A stretch of DNA of 29,141 nucleotides, taken from the NCBI GenBank assembly GCA_001872925.1, contig MNYD01000069.1, positions 1-29,141 on the forward strand. Direction: 5' to 3'. The stretch comes from Dehalococcoidia bacterium CG2_30_46_19. GTDB taxonomy: Bacteria; Chloroflexota; Dehalococcoidia; GIF9; AB-539-J10. Shown here piece by piece: positions 1-7,412 of this stretch. The translations under genes were made by a program, and so were the position numbers. Under the pieces are notes generated by a model that saw only the letters and a list, made by a program, of their open reading frames with translations, made no database searches and had not been told where the DNA came from. Within the stretch, counting starts at the first letter, position 1, and each line of letters opens with the position of its first letter.

Positions 1-78
1 CATACCATGAGTGTTACCTATGTATCTCAGCCTCCGCAGGGGTTGTACTGGAGATTGTTTAGCAACCCATTCCCCTGA

Positions 79-105
79 CCCCCTTCCCTTGCTAAGGGAA
101 GGGGG
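79..105. repeat. Type B palindromic repeat, G/C-rich hairpin
   Basis: A perfect 12-bp inverted repeat (arms 79-90 and 94-105, loop GCT) of the form CCCCCTTCCCTT...AAGGGAAGGGGG. It belongs to a dispersed family (here called type B) seen again at 150-175, 1280-1338, 6135-6180, 7371-7412 and 28487-28530. It lies in the gene-free stretch 1-491, which otherwise holds only repeat-like sequence and no convincing gene. Confidence 0.8.
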
Positions 106-149
106 AGTGTAGTTAAGAAAGGGGTGAAACCCCTCTCTATAAATCTCTT

Positions 150-190
150 CCCCCTCTCCTTTGAAGGAGAGGGGGATAAAGGGGGTGAGG
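150..190. repeat. Type B palindromic repeat, second copy
   Basis: A second hairpin of the same family, with arms 150-161 and 164-175 (CCCCCTCTCCTT / AAGGAGAGGGGG), followed by the recurring trailer GGGGGTGAGG at 181-190. The same trailer motif, GGTGAGGG or its complement, accompanies the copies at 1320-1330, 7371-7381 and 28515-28524, so the unit is longer than the hairpin. Confidence 0.8.
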
Positions 191-252
191 TTAGTAAACA
201 CTCTCACTTTGCCCTTTGATTTTTGAGTTTTGCTTTTCCTGGGCTTGCCACG

Positions 253-306
253 CCGGAGCCTGCCCTGAGCGAGATTCTTCGGTCGCTTTGCTTCCTCAGA
301 ATGACA
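253..306. repeat. Type A dispersed repeat (degenerate copy)
   Basis: Contains GATTCTTCGG, a CGCTTTGCTTC segment and CAGAATGACA (about 273-306), preceded by GGAGCCTGCCCTGAGC. This is a degenerate copy of the dispersed element (here type A) whose core reads GATTCTTCGC-TTCGC-TCAGAATGACA. Other copies lie inside pyrK, carA and pyrC and between genes at 23774-23904 and 28531-28620. Confidence 0.7.
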
Positions 307-491
307 AAGGAAAATTGGGGGGCAGAATGACAGAAAAACGAAGGGGCTCGCAATGATGTGGGGGAGGGCACGAGCAGAGCAAAGAATTGTTCGAACCCCA
401 AATTTAAGCCAAAATAAGAGTGGAAGATTACAAATCCTATTTAACAGAAATCTCAACCATTCTAGGTTTGGCTTCCGAGATTTTGGGTTAT

Positions 492-911
492 TTATTCACC
501 CATAATCTGGAGCACTAACTCACGTGACCGGGGACGGTTATCGAAATCAATAAACACAATTTGCTGCCAGGTGCCCAGAGTTAACCTTTTACTTACAAAG
601 GGCACTGTTAGCGAAGCTCCAAGCATCGAAGCACGCACATGAGAATGCCCATTACCATCTTCCCATGTTTTGTTATGCTCATAAGGGATATTCTGGGGTA
701 CCACCCTATCCCACATTTTTTCGAAATCTTCGAGAAGCCGGGACTCATATTCAATAGTGGTGAGCCCTGCTGTTGAACCAGATATAAACAAGGTTACTGT
801 GCCATTACTTACTCCCGACTGCCTCACTTCGCCCGCTACCTGAGAGGTTATATCAATGATGTCGCAACTACCTTTAGTTTTAAATGTGATGCTTTTAGTG
901 ACTACAGTCAT
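492..911 (-). CDS. yjbQ: YjbQ/UPF0047 family protein
   Basis: A 139-residue protein of the YjbQ (UPF0047) family, a small single-domain cytoplasmic protein; some members show weak thiamine-phosphate synthase activity in vitro but the true role is unsettled. Family signatures are visible: GSTAGLTTIEYE (about 45-56), the His-bearing stretch EHNKTWEDGNGHSHVRAS (about 78-95, candidate metal ligands H79, H89, H91) and LGTWQQIVFIDFDNRPR (about 112-128). I chose the ATG at 911, not a start further upstream, because AGGAGG lies 7 bases before it and this ATG overlaps the pyrK stop as ATGA, which suggests translational coupling. It is the last gene of the pyrimidine operon, in the place where pyrD often follows pyrK. 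Confidence 0.9.
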   Translation of the reverse strand: MTVVTKSITFKTKGSCDIIDITSQVAGEVRQSGVSNGTVTLFISGSTAGLTTIEYESRLLEDFEKMWDRVVPQNIPYEHNKTWEDGNGHSHVRASMLGASLTVPFVSKRLTLGTWQQIVFIDFDNRPRSRELVLQIMGE

Positions 912-1885
912 ATTTTTACCTCCTGCCATAGAACATCGTTCATCTCAAACACCGGACCATCACGGCATACCTGTTTTAAGCCATGCTTGGTATTTATAGT
1001 GCAGCTACGACAAGCTCCGATGCCACATCCCATCCTCACCTCTAGGGAAATTTGGCAATTTCTTAGCTTAGATTCTTCGCTTCGCTCAGAATGACAAGTT
1101 AATAATTCCGCCATTGTCTTATACATATCCACAGGTCCACAAGCAAATACCTGGTCTGCCCAATCAAGGAAGTCAGGCAGGATATCGGTTACCATGCCCT
1201 TCCTGCCCAGAGTCCCGTCTTCGGTAACAGGGATGAATTGAACTCCGCTTGGTAAAGACAAGAGATTGCTTTGCTTTTCACCCTCTCCTTTTTCCTCTCC
1301 CTTCGAGGGAGAGGAATTAATGGTGAGGGGCAATGACAAAAAGGGATAAATCTGAGCAGCGGTGCTCGCTCCATGAATTAATGCTACCTGATATTGAGGC
1401 GAAGCATATTGAGCCAGGAAAATAAGCGGAGCAATGCCAATGCCTCCACCCACCAATAGCAGGTTTTTCAAACCAGGCACAATGTTAAATCCCTTACCCA
1501 GTGGTCCGAGGACGTCAATTTTATTGCCCGCCGGCTGCTGTGATAGCCAAAAGGTGCCCTTGCCTACTACCTGAAATAGAAGGGCAATCTCACCCTTACC
1601 AGTTCCTTCGCGGAGTTTACCCTGAGCACGATAAGATTCTTCGCTACGCTCAGAATGACAGCAAGCGAAGGGCTCAGGACTAGCCTCATCTCCCGTCGGG
1701 GGAGAGGACAAGGATGAAACCTGATGCACACTGAAAGGGCGACGCAATACCAATCCTTCACAGCATACCGTAATAAATTGCCCCGGCTGAGCCGAAGAAG
1801 CGATGTCAGGCGCATCAAGCCACATAAGATACACGCCTGGCATGACCTCCACATTAGAAGTTATCGCACACAAAGACTGCCTCAT
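908..1885 (-). CDS. pyrK: Dihydroorotate dehydrogenase electron transfer subunit PyrK, with in-frame repeat insertions
   Basis: PyrK carries electrons from the PyrD flavin to NAD+ through FAD and a 2Fe-2S cluster. The FAD-binding motif RRPFS (48-52), nucleotide-binding GGGIGIAP (146-153) and cluster cysteines C287, C292, C295 and C307 in MGCGIGACRSC...VC are all present. The protein has 325 residues against roughly 260 usual for the family. The excess is repeat-encoded: about 57-96 (contains CCHSERSEES), about 183-208 (contains SSPSKGEEKGEGEKQS) and about 264-275 (CHSERSEES). All insertions keep the frame and fall between conserved blocks, so the protein may still fold. The start ATG lies just inside the AT-rich repeat separating it from carB; a weak AGGA is 8 bases upstream. 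pyrD is not in the window. Confidence 0.93.
   Translation of the reverse strand: MRQSLCAITSNVEVMPGVYLMWLDAPDIASSAQPGQFITVCCEGLVLRRPFSVHQVSSLSSPPTGDEASPEPFACCHSERSEESYRAQGKLREGTGKGEIALLFQVVGKGTFWLSQQPAGNKIDVLGPLGKGFNIVPGLKNLLLVGGGIGIAPLIFLAQYASPQYQVALIHGASTAAQIYPFLSLPLTINSSPSKGEEKGEGEKQSNLLSLPSGVQFIPVTEDGTLGRKGMVTDILPDFLDWADQVFACGPVDMYKTMAELLTCHSERSEESKLRNCQISLEVRMGCGIGACRSCTINTKHGLKQVCRDGPVFEMNDVLWQEVKI
1071..1096. repeat. Type A repeat inside pyrK
   Basis: GATTCTTCGC-TTCGC-TCAGAATGACA core. Read on the coding (minus) strand it encodes CHSERSEES, residues 264-272 of PyrK, just before the conserved region leading to the iron-sulfur cluster. The reading frame is kept on both sides. Confidence 0.9.
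1262..1345. repeat. Type B repeat flanked by type A-like ends, inside pyrK
   Basis: A composite insertion: GAGATTGCTT at the left, the type B palindrome CCTCTCCC-TTCGA-GGGAGAGG in the middle with a GGTGAGGG trailer, and CAATGACA at the right, which is the end of a type A element. It suggests a type B unit nested inside a type A unit. On the coding strand it gives PyrK residues about 180-208, rich in Ser, Lys, Gly and Glu and absent from ordinary PyrK proteins. Confidence 0.75.
1600..1712. repeat. Tandem type A and type B repeats inside pyrK
   Basis: Type A core at 1635-1660 with the longer flanking arm AGTTCCTTCGCGGAG at 1600-1614, then a type B-like piece (CTCATCTCCC-GTCGG-GGGAGAGG, 1685-1708). 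On the coding strand this gives PyrK residues about 57-96, between the FAD motif and the next conserved strand (ALLFQVVGKGT). Confidence 0.8.
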
Positions 1886-2033
1886 GCTAAATCCTAAATT
1901 CGAATTCCTAAACTCTAAACAAATTCAAAATTTCAATGCTCTAAATTCAAAACCACTTCGGATCATTTGTATTTTGGGTTTTGATATTGTTTGGAATTTC
2001 GTGCTTTGGATTTCGGATTTCCCTTTAAGTATT
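1886..2033. repeat. AT-rich type C repeat at the carB/pyrK junction
   Basis: An AT-rich, roughly inverted-repeat tract: one side reads AAATCCTAAATTCGAATTCC, the other TTTGGAATTTCGTGC and TTTGGATTTCGGATTT. It covers the whole carB-pyrK gap, encodes the last 20 or so residues of CarB (Lys/Asn/Gln-rich tail including KSKARNSKQYQNPKYK) and supplies the sequence directly upstream of the pyrK start, including its weak ribosome binding site. Confidence 0.7.
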
Positions 2034-5000
2034 CCCTCAGCGGCTGAACGCTAAAACTTTGACCGACACCACCCATCGCCTCCACAACTACACGGGCAGT
2101 ATCCAGCGAGGTAAAGCACGGTATCCTCTTTTCTACAGCAGCACGCCGGATATTAAATCCATCCTTCAAGGGAAGCCGACCTCCAGCGACAGTGTTAATA
2201 ACCCCAGCCACAGAATTATCCTGAATAACGTCAATAACGTTGGGATGCCCTTCACTTAATTTTTTGGTCACCATTTTTACCGGGAGACCCGCTGCTTCAA
2301 TCATAGCTGCAGTCCCTTCGGTGGCATAAAGTCCATATTGAAGCGAGTGCAACTTCTTGATTAAAGGCAGTGATTCAGCTTTATCCCTATCAGCAACGCT
2401 TAGCAACATCCCTCCCTTCTCAGGCAACATCAACCCGGCAGCCAAGAGTGCCTTGACCAAGGCAGCATCAAAGGTATAATCAACACCCATCACTTCACCG
2501 GTAGATTTCATCTCAGGTCCAAGATAATTATCCACCCCAATCAGCTTGGACATAGAGAAAACAGGAGCTTTTATACCCACTAACTTTTGCTTCTTCCCCA
2601 ACCCCCCGTTATAACCTTGCTCAGCAAGACTGATACCAGCCATCACTTTGACGGCAATTCGCACCAAGGGAACACCAGTTACCTTGGAGATAAAGGGCAC
2701 AGTTCTGCTAGCCCGGGGATTTACCTCAAAGACATATACTGAAGAACGCCCATTTTCCCTCATTATGAGCATCTGAACGTTCATCAAGCCTTTAACTTGC
2801 AAAGCAAGACCAATTCTGGTGGTGTAATCCACCATAGTGTTTACTTCCTCATCGGTTAAATTGACGCCGGGATAGATAGCCAAGGCATCACCACTATGCA
2901 CGCCAGCTCGCTCAATATGCTCCATTATGCCCGGGATAAGCACTTCCTTCCCATCACTAACAGCATCTACCTCAACCTCCTTGCCCTGCAAGTATTTATC
3001 GATAAGGACAGGATGCTGGCTATTGAGCTCTAAGGCCTCGGTTAGATAGCGAATCAGCTCAGTCTCATTATGCACGATTTCCATAGCTCGGCCACCGAGG
3101 ACATAGCTGGGGCGAATCAACAACGGATAACCCAAGGACCTAGCTACATTCAGTGCTTCTTCAATTGATGACACGCCAGCTCCCGGTGGCTGAGGAATAC
3201 CCAACATATCTAGAAAGTCTTCAAAACGACGACGGTCCTCAGCTATATCTATTGCTTCAGCACCGGAGCCCAGTATTGCTAAATTGCTGCGTGCCAATGG
3301 CTCAACCATGTTGATGGCTGTCTGACCGCCAAACTGAACGATGGAGGGTAGGACAGACTCACCTTCGTTTTCAACTATGTCTCGAATGCTTTCCTCATCC
3401 AGAGCTTCAAAGTAAAGACGGGTGCTGGTATCGAAATCGGTGGAAACTGTCTCTGGATTAGAATTAACCATGATGCTCTTTATACCCGCTTCCTGAAGCG
3501 CCCAGGCAGAGTGAACGCAGCAGTAATCAAATTCAATCCCCTGCCCGATCCGTATCGGGCCACTTCCAATAACTAAAGCTTTCCTGCCTTCCAGAGGCTC
3601 AGCTTCGTTTTCCTTCTCATAGGTGCTGTAGAAATAAGGAGTTTCAGCATCAAATTCGCCAGCGCAGGTATCCACCATCTTATATACCGGGCGGATATGC
3701 CATTCATGACGGGCTTGCCTCACCTGCTCAGGCAATCTATCAGCCAATGTGCCAACTTGCTCATCACTGAAACCAAGCCGCTTTGCCTCCCAGAGAAGCT
3801 CGGGAGTCAAAGGCTCAGAAAGAAGCCGCTTTTCCATGTCAACGATATTGTTTAGCTTATAGATAAACCAGGGGTCTACTCCAGTGCGCTGGGAAAGCTC
3901 TTCAGGTATAGCTTCCCTTCTCAGCGCTGCTATGATTGCCCAAATTCTCAAGTCATTGGGATGAAGTGGATAGGAATCAAGCCCTTTCCCCTGCTGCCAG
4001 CTGGAATCTTCCCAGAGAAGGGCCCTCTTACCAAACTCCAGAGAGCGCACGGCCTTCTGCAGGGCAGCTTCAAAGCATCTTCCAATAGCCATCACTTCGC
4101 CCGTGGCTTTCATCTGAGTGCCAACCTCTCTATCACCTGATGCAAATTTATCGAAAGGCCATCTTGGAATTTTAACCACGCAGTAATCGAGAGCAGGCTC
4201 AAAGGATGCCAACGTCTTGCCAGTAACCTTATTGGGTATTTCATCGAGCCTTCTTCCTATAGCTATTTTGGCCGCCACACGGGCAATGGGATAGCCAGTG
4301 GCTTTGCTGGCAAGGGCTGAGCTACGACTGACACGCGGGTTGACTTCAATCACATAATACTGACTTTTTTCTACCTTTATTTGGTCTGGAGCCCATTTTT
4401 CAGCAACTACAGGGTGAGGAGTAAGGGCAAATTGTATGTTACAGCCACCCTCAACACCCAAAGCCCGGATGATGTTAATGCTCGCCGACCTGAGCATCTG
4501 GTATTCCTTGTCAGTTAGCGTCTGGCTGGGAGCTACCACAATGCTGTCGCCAGTGTGCACCCCCATGGGGTCAATGTTTTCCATATTACAGATGGTAATA
4601 CAGTTATCGGCGGCATCACGCATAACTTCATATTCAATTTCCTTCCAGCCAAGGAGACATTGCTCCACCAGAACTTCATGACTCATGCTATTCTCCAGGC
4701 CATTGGCGACTACTTTCTCAAGCTTTCCCATGGTGTAAGCAACACCGCCCCCGGTGCCACCCAGAGTATAAGAAGGACGAACAATTAAGGGCAAGCCGAT
4801 GGATTCCGTCAGCTCCCTGGCCTCTTTTACCGATTTAACCGTGGCGCTCTGGGGCACGGGCTCACCAATATCAATAAGAAGCTGTTTAAATAACGACCTC
4901 TCCTCAGCCTTCTTTATCGTTTCCACTGGTGTCCCCAAAAGCCTTACTTTATATTTATCAAGCACACCAGCATCGGCCAACTCTACCGCAAGGTTAAGCC

Positions 5001-5274
5001 CTGTCTGCCCACCAATGGTGGGCAGCAATCCATCAGGACGCTCTCTCTCAATTACCCGGGCTAAGACTTCAACAGTAAGCGGCTCAATATAGACGATGTC
5101 GGCGATACCTTCGTCGGTCATAATGGTCGCCGGGTTTGAGTTCACCAGAACCGTGGTCACGCCTTCCTCCCGCAGCGCCCGGCATGCCTGAGTTCCGGAA
5201 TAATCGAACTCCGCCGCCTGCCCGATTATTATCGGACCCGAGCCAATGACCAGGACTTTAGATGGTTTGGACAC
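1963..5274 (-). CDS. carB: Carbamoyl-phosphate synthase large subunit
   Basis: CarB (1103 residues) makes carbamoyl phosphate from bicarbonate, ATP and ammonia supplied by CarA, feeding both pyrimidine and arginine synthesis. Both homologous halves are visible. The N-terminal carboxyphosphate half begins KVLVIGSGPIIIGQAAEFDYSG and carries RPSYTLGGTGGG and EVNPRVSRSSALASKATGYP. The carbamate half begins ALVIGSGPIRIGQGIEFDYC and carries RPSYVLGGRAM and EVNPRASRTVPF. A C-terminal methylglyoxal-synthase-like allosteric domain ends the protein. It is about 30 residues longer than usual; the tail after LREYLKG is repeat-encoded. The start is GTG at 5274 with GGGAG 5 bases upstream; the preceding TIR-like gene stops 9 bases before it, so the two are tightly linked in one transcript. 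Confidence 0.98.
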   Translation of the reverse strand: MSKPSKVLVIGSGPIIIGQAAEFDYSGTQACRALREEGVTTVLVNSNPATIMTDEGIADIVYIEPLTVEVLARVIERERPDGLLPTIGGQTGLNLAVELADAGVLDKYKVRLLGTPVETIKKAEERSLFKQLLIDIGEPVPQSATVKSVKEARELTESIGLPLIVRPSYTLGGTGGGVAYTMGKLEKVVANGLENSMSHEVLVEQCLLGWKEIEYEVMRDAADNCITICNMENIDPMGVHTGDSIVVAPSQTLTDKEYQMLRSASINIIRALGVEGGCNIQFALTPHPVVAEKWAPDQIKVEKSQYYVIEVNPRVSRSSALASKATGYPIARVAAKIAIGRRLDEIPNKVTGKTLASFEPALDYCVVKIPRWPFDKFASGDREVGTQMKATGEVMAIGRCFEAALQKAVRSLEFGKRALLWEDSSWQQGKGLDSYPLHPNDLRIWAIIAALRREAIPEELSQRTGVDPWFIYKLNNIVDMEKRLLSEPLTPELLWEAKRLGFSDEQVGTLADRLPEQVRQARHEWHIRPVYKMVDTCAGEFDAETPYFYSTYEKENEAEPLEGRKALVIGSGPIRIGQGIEFDYCCVHSAWALQEAGIKSIMVNSNPETVSTDFDTSTRLYFEALDEESIRDIVENEGESVLPSIVQFGGQTAINMVEPLARSNLAILGSGAEAIDIAEDRRRFEDFLDMLGIPQPPGAGVSSIEEALNVARSLGYPLLIRPSYVLGGRAMEIVHNETELIRYLTEALELNSQHPVLIDKYLQGKEVEVDAVSDGKEVLIPGIMEHIERAGVHSGDALAIYPGVNLTDEEVNTMVDYTTRIGLALQVKGLMNVQMLIMRENGRSSVYVFEVNPRASRTVPFISKVTGVPLVRIAVKVMAGISLAEQGYNGGLGKKQKLVGIKAPVFSMSKLIGVDNYLGPEMKSTGEVMGVDYTFDAALVKALLAAGLMLPEKGGMLLSVADRDKAESLPLIKKLHSLQYGLYATEGTAAMIEAAGLPVKMVTKKLSEGHPNVIDVIQDNSVAGVINTVAGGRLPLKDGFNIRRAAVEKRIPCFTSLDTARVVVEAMGGVGQSFSVQPLREYLKGNPKSKARNSKQYQNPKYK

Positions 5275-5283
5275 TCAATCTCC

Positions 5284-6102
5284 CTAACCCTTTACAGCCT
5301 TTATCAACCCAAAGGCGCGAAGTTCCTTAGCAACTTTAATGAAAGCTTTATCCATATTCTCTTCGGTGAAACGCTCCCAGACTTTCTCGTCAATGTTTGT
5401 AGGAAATTTAGTCTCCTCTTGTAACAAATAAATCATTTTGTCAGGAAGAATTTCTTGAGCTCTGCCAATTTCATTAAGAATATTGCCATGCGGAATAAAC
5501 TCACCTGTTTGACCATCAACGTCACCTTTGGTTGCCAGGATTATTGTGCAATCGCATTGCTTTAGATAATGCTCCACATTTTTATCTTTCGACCTTCCTT
5601 CGCTAGGTTGCTCCTCCACAATTATAGGAGTGATACCTAGCGCATTGAGAAAATTCACAAGTTTCTTGCGGGCAGGACTTTCCCCACCATGAGCAATAAA
5701 GGCTTTAGGTGGCTCTGTATCAATACCAGGTGGCTTTCCTATTACATTCCCTTGTTTATCTCGTATACCCTTATCAATATCGTCTTTTAATTTTCCAATG
5801 GTTCTGCTTGTTGCTTGTAAACAGTTATCAAGTGCACTCACAACGAGAGTGTTTTTTTCGAAATTAAAAGCCCAATTCCAAACATCCTGTAGGCCGGCGC
5901 TCGTTTTGATTGTCTCTAAACCTGTATATTCTTTAACTAATTGAGTATACTTTCCTGCGCTGATGCTGATTTCCTCGTATATTAATTCAAAATCCGCAAG
6001 TTCTTCTTTTGTTAATCCCTTATGTTGATTTATCTGTTTTGTTCGATAGGCGAGATATTGCATGAGTTTATCTCTAAAATCTTTTAATTCATCTACAATC
6101 AT
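5284..6102 (-). CDS. TIR-like nucleotide-binding protein (CD-NTase-associated/Pycsar TIR family), putative defence effector
   Basis: A 272-residue protein with a helical N-terminal region (about 1-125, no known domain recognised) and a C-terminal TIR-like domain (about 132-265) of the family named for CD-NTase-associated protein 12 and Pycsar TIR effectors. Family features seen are KAFIAHGG (133-140), EEQPSEGRS (163-171), a core strand CTIILATKGD (185-194) and NILNEIGRAQ (207-216), whose Glu211 matches the position expected for the catalytic Glu of NAD+-cleaving TIRs. It has its own strong ribosome site (GGAGG, 8 bases before the ATG) and stops 9 bases before carB, so it is expressed within the pyrimidine operon. 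No cyclase, CD-NTase or Argonaute partner is near. The more AT-rich sequence and odd location suggest acquisition. NAD+ hydrolysis is an inference from the family. Confidence 0.8.
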   Translation of the reverse strand: MIVDELKDFRDKLMQYLAYRTKQINQHKGLTKEELADFELIYEEISISAGKYTQLVKEYTGLETIKTSAGLQDVWNWAFNFEKNTLVVSALDNCLQATSRTIGKLKDDIDKGIRDKQGNVIGKPPGIDTEPPKAFIAHGGESPARKKLVNFLNALGITPIIVEEQPSEGRSKDKNVEHYLKQCDCTIILATKGDVDGQTGEFIPHGNILNEIGRAQEILPDKMIYLLQEETKFPTNIDEKVWERFTEENMDKAFIKVAKELRAFGLIKAVKG

Positions 6103-6134
6103 CTCGCTTTACCTCCTTCAATATCAGCCACCTA

Positions 6135-6215
6135 CCTCACCCCCTTAGTCCCTCTCTCCTTCACAAGAGAGGGGAGGTTTGGAAAGAGGGATTCCGCCCC
6201 TCTAAAACTCCCTAT
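6135..6215. repeat. Type B repeat between carA and the TIR-like gene
   Basis: Reads CCTCACCCCCTTAGTCCC, then the palindrome CCTCTCTCCTTCACAAGAGAGGGG, then a GAAAGAGGGATTCCGCCCC trailer. It fills most of the 121-base gap (6103-6223) between carA and the TIR-like gene, the largest gap within the operon, so it marks the left edge of the probable TIR insertion. No separate promoter was recognised in this gap. Confidence 0.75.
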
Positions 6216-6223
6216 ATTCATCT

Positions 6224-7369
6224 CTACTTTCCCTTCACCATCTCCAGAAATCTCTCAAACAAATACCTGTTGTCCAACGGCCCGGGGGAAGCTTCGGAGT
6301 GGTATTGAATTGATAGTATGGGCAAGTCCCGGTGGCGGAGACCCTCCACGGTGCCATCGTTTAGGTTTATGTGGCTTACCTCAAGCCCTCCCTTTAAGGT
6401 ATCGGCATCTATGGCATAGCCATGATTCTGAGCAGTGATATAAACCCTGCCAGTTGCTAAATCCCGCACTGGATGGTTACCACCACGGTGCCCGAACTTT
6501 AGCTTAAATGTCTTTGCCCCTAAGGCTCTGCCGATAAGCTGATGTCCCAGGCATATTCCCATAATCGGTTTTTTGCCTATGAGCTTTTTCACCGTCTCCG
6601 TTATATCATCAAGAAGAGCAGGATCGCCGGGACCGGGGGAAAGGAGGATGCCATCGGGATTCATCTCTAATACATCCTCTGCTGAGGTAGTGCAAGGGAT
6701 AGCGGTCACCTGGCAACCAAATTGGCTTAAGATACGCAATATGTTGTATTTCAGGCCATAGTCAATAACCACAATTCGCAGATTGCTTCGCTCCGCTCGC
6801 AATGACAAAAAGGAAGCGGGCAATGACAGAAAAGGCAGGTTTGCAGTGACAGATGTATCGGATTGCCATTCATAGGGCTTCTCAGTGCTGACCTGGTGAA
6901 CAAAATCGGTAGAGTCATACCGGGGTAAATTCTTCAGCTCCTTTAATGCTTCTTCAGCAGTCATCTCTGAGGTAATAATCCCCATCATAGTTCCCAGCGA
7001 ACGTATATGGCGAGTTAAGGCACGAGTATCTATCCCGCTGATTCCTGGAATGCCGTTATCCTGCAGAAACTTATGTAAGGTAATTGTGCTCTGCCAATGG
7101 CTTGGACGAGAGCAATACTCCCGAACGGCAAATCCCCTAACCTGAATTTGCTTCGATTCGAAATCGGATTCATTGATGCCATAGTTCCCAATCATGGGAT
7201 AAGTAGGCACTAGAATTTGTCCGTCATAAGATGGGTCAGTGAGCATCTCCTGATAGCCGGTCATGCTGGTATTGAAAACGACCTCGCCATAGGCATTATC
7301 CTCAGCACCGAAGGCATCCCCTTCGTAAACCGAGCCATCCTCAAGAACTAAAATTGCCTTCTTAGCCAT
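6224..7369 (-). CDS. carA: Carbamoyl-phosphate synthase small subunit (glutamine amidotransferase)
   Basis: CarA hydrolyses glutamine and channels ammonia to CarB. The N-terminal CPSase small-subunit domain (about 3-170) has FNTSMTGYQEMLTDPSY; the class I glutamine amidotransferase domain follows with the nucleophile Cys273 in MGICLGHQ and the His357/Glu359 pair in QYHSEASPGP. The linker between the domains holds a type A repeat in frame (about residues 179-197, FLSLRAERSN). The start could be ATG 7369 or GTG 7378 (three more residues). I use the ATG because its product begins MAKKAILVLEDG, but AGGTGAGG is close to both, and all these signals lie in a type B repeat. pyrC stops just upstream, at 7380. 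Confidence 0.96.
   Translation of the reverse strand: MAKKAILVLEDGSVYEGDAFGAEDNAYGEVVFNTSMTGYQEMLTDPSYDGQILVPTYPMIGNYGINESDFESKQIQVRGFAVREYCSRPSHWQSTITLHKFLQDNGIPGISGIDTRALTRHIRSLGTMMGIITSEMTAEEALKELKNLPRYDSTDFVHQVSTEKPYEWQSDTSVTANLPFLSLPASFLSLRAERSNLRIVVIDYGLKYNILRILSQFGCQVTAIPCTTSAEDVLEMNPDGILLSPGPGDPALLDDITETVKKLIGKKPIMGICLGHQLIGRALGAKTFKLKFGHRGGNHPVRDLATGRVYITAQNHGYAIDADTLKGGLEVSHINLNDGTVEGLRHRDLPILSIQYHSEASPGPLDNRYLFERFLEMVKGK
6779..6850. repeat. Type A repeat inside carA
   Basis: Core GATTGCTTCG-CTCCGCTCG-CAATGACA (6781-6807), followed by two partial repeats of its end (GGGCAATGACAGAAAAGG and TTTGCAGTGACAG), suggesting small tandem slippage. Read on the coding strand it gives LSLRAERSN and a Ser/Leu/Pro-rich linker placed exactly between the two CarA domains. 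The frame used differs from that in pyrK and pyrC. Confidence 0.85.
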
Positions 7370-7370
7370 C

Positions 7371-7412
7371 ACCCTCACCTTAATCCTCTCCCGTCAAGGG
7401 AGAGGAAATTTG
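7371..7412. repeat. Type B repeat straddling the pyrC/carA junction
   Basis: ACCCTCACCTTAATCCTCTCCC-GTCAA-GGGAGAGG, nearly the same as the unit at 28487-28530. On the minus strand it encodes the end of PyrC (SSPLTGED plus the stop codon) and then supplies the AGGTGAGG Shine-Dalgarno-like stretch of carA. Its hairpin lies between the two genes in the mRNA. Confidence 0.8.

Noticed and set aside
79..190. A CRISPR array from the repeated hairpins near the left edge
   Set aside because: The units are self-complementary, irregularly spaced and dispersed over the window, with no spacers of uniform length and no cas genes.
204..401. A 65-codon minus-strand frame in the left gene-free region
   Set aside because: Its sequence is made of dispersed repeat (Leu/Arg/Ser-rich translation of type A) and it has no counterpart pattern of a real protein.
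449..485. Possible terminator after yjbQ (AAATCTC...GAGATTT)
   Set aside because: The stem is interrupted by a large asymmetric bulge and has no U-run after it.
4436..5092. Several open frames on the plus strand opposite carB
   Set aside because: They are antisense shadows of a strongly conserved gene, with no ribosome sites or family resemblance.
5284..6102. A complete Pycsar or CBASS defence system
   Set aside because: Only the TIR-like effector is present. The neighbours on both sides are carA and carB; no cyclase or CD-NTase is within the window.
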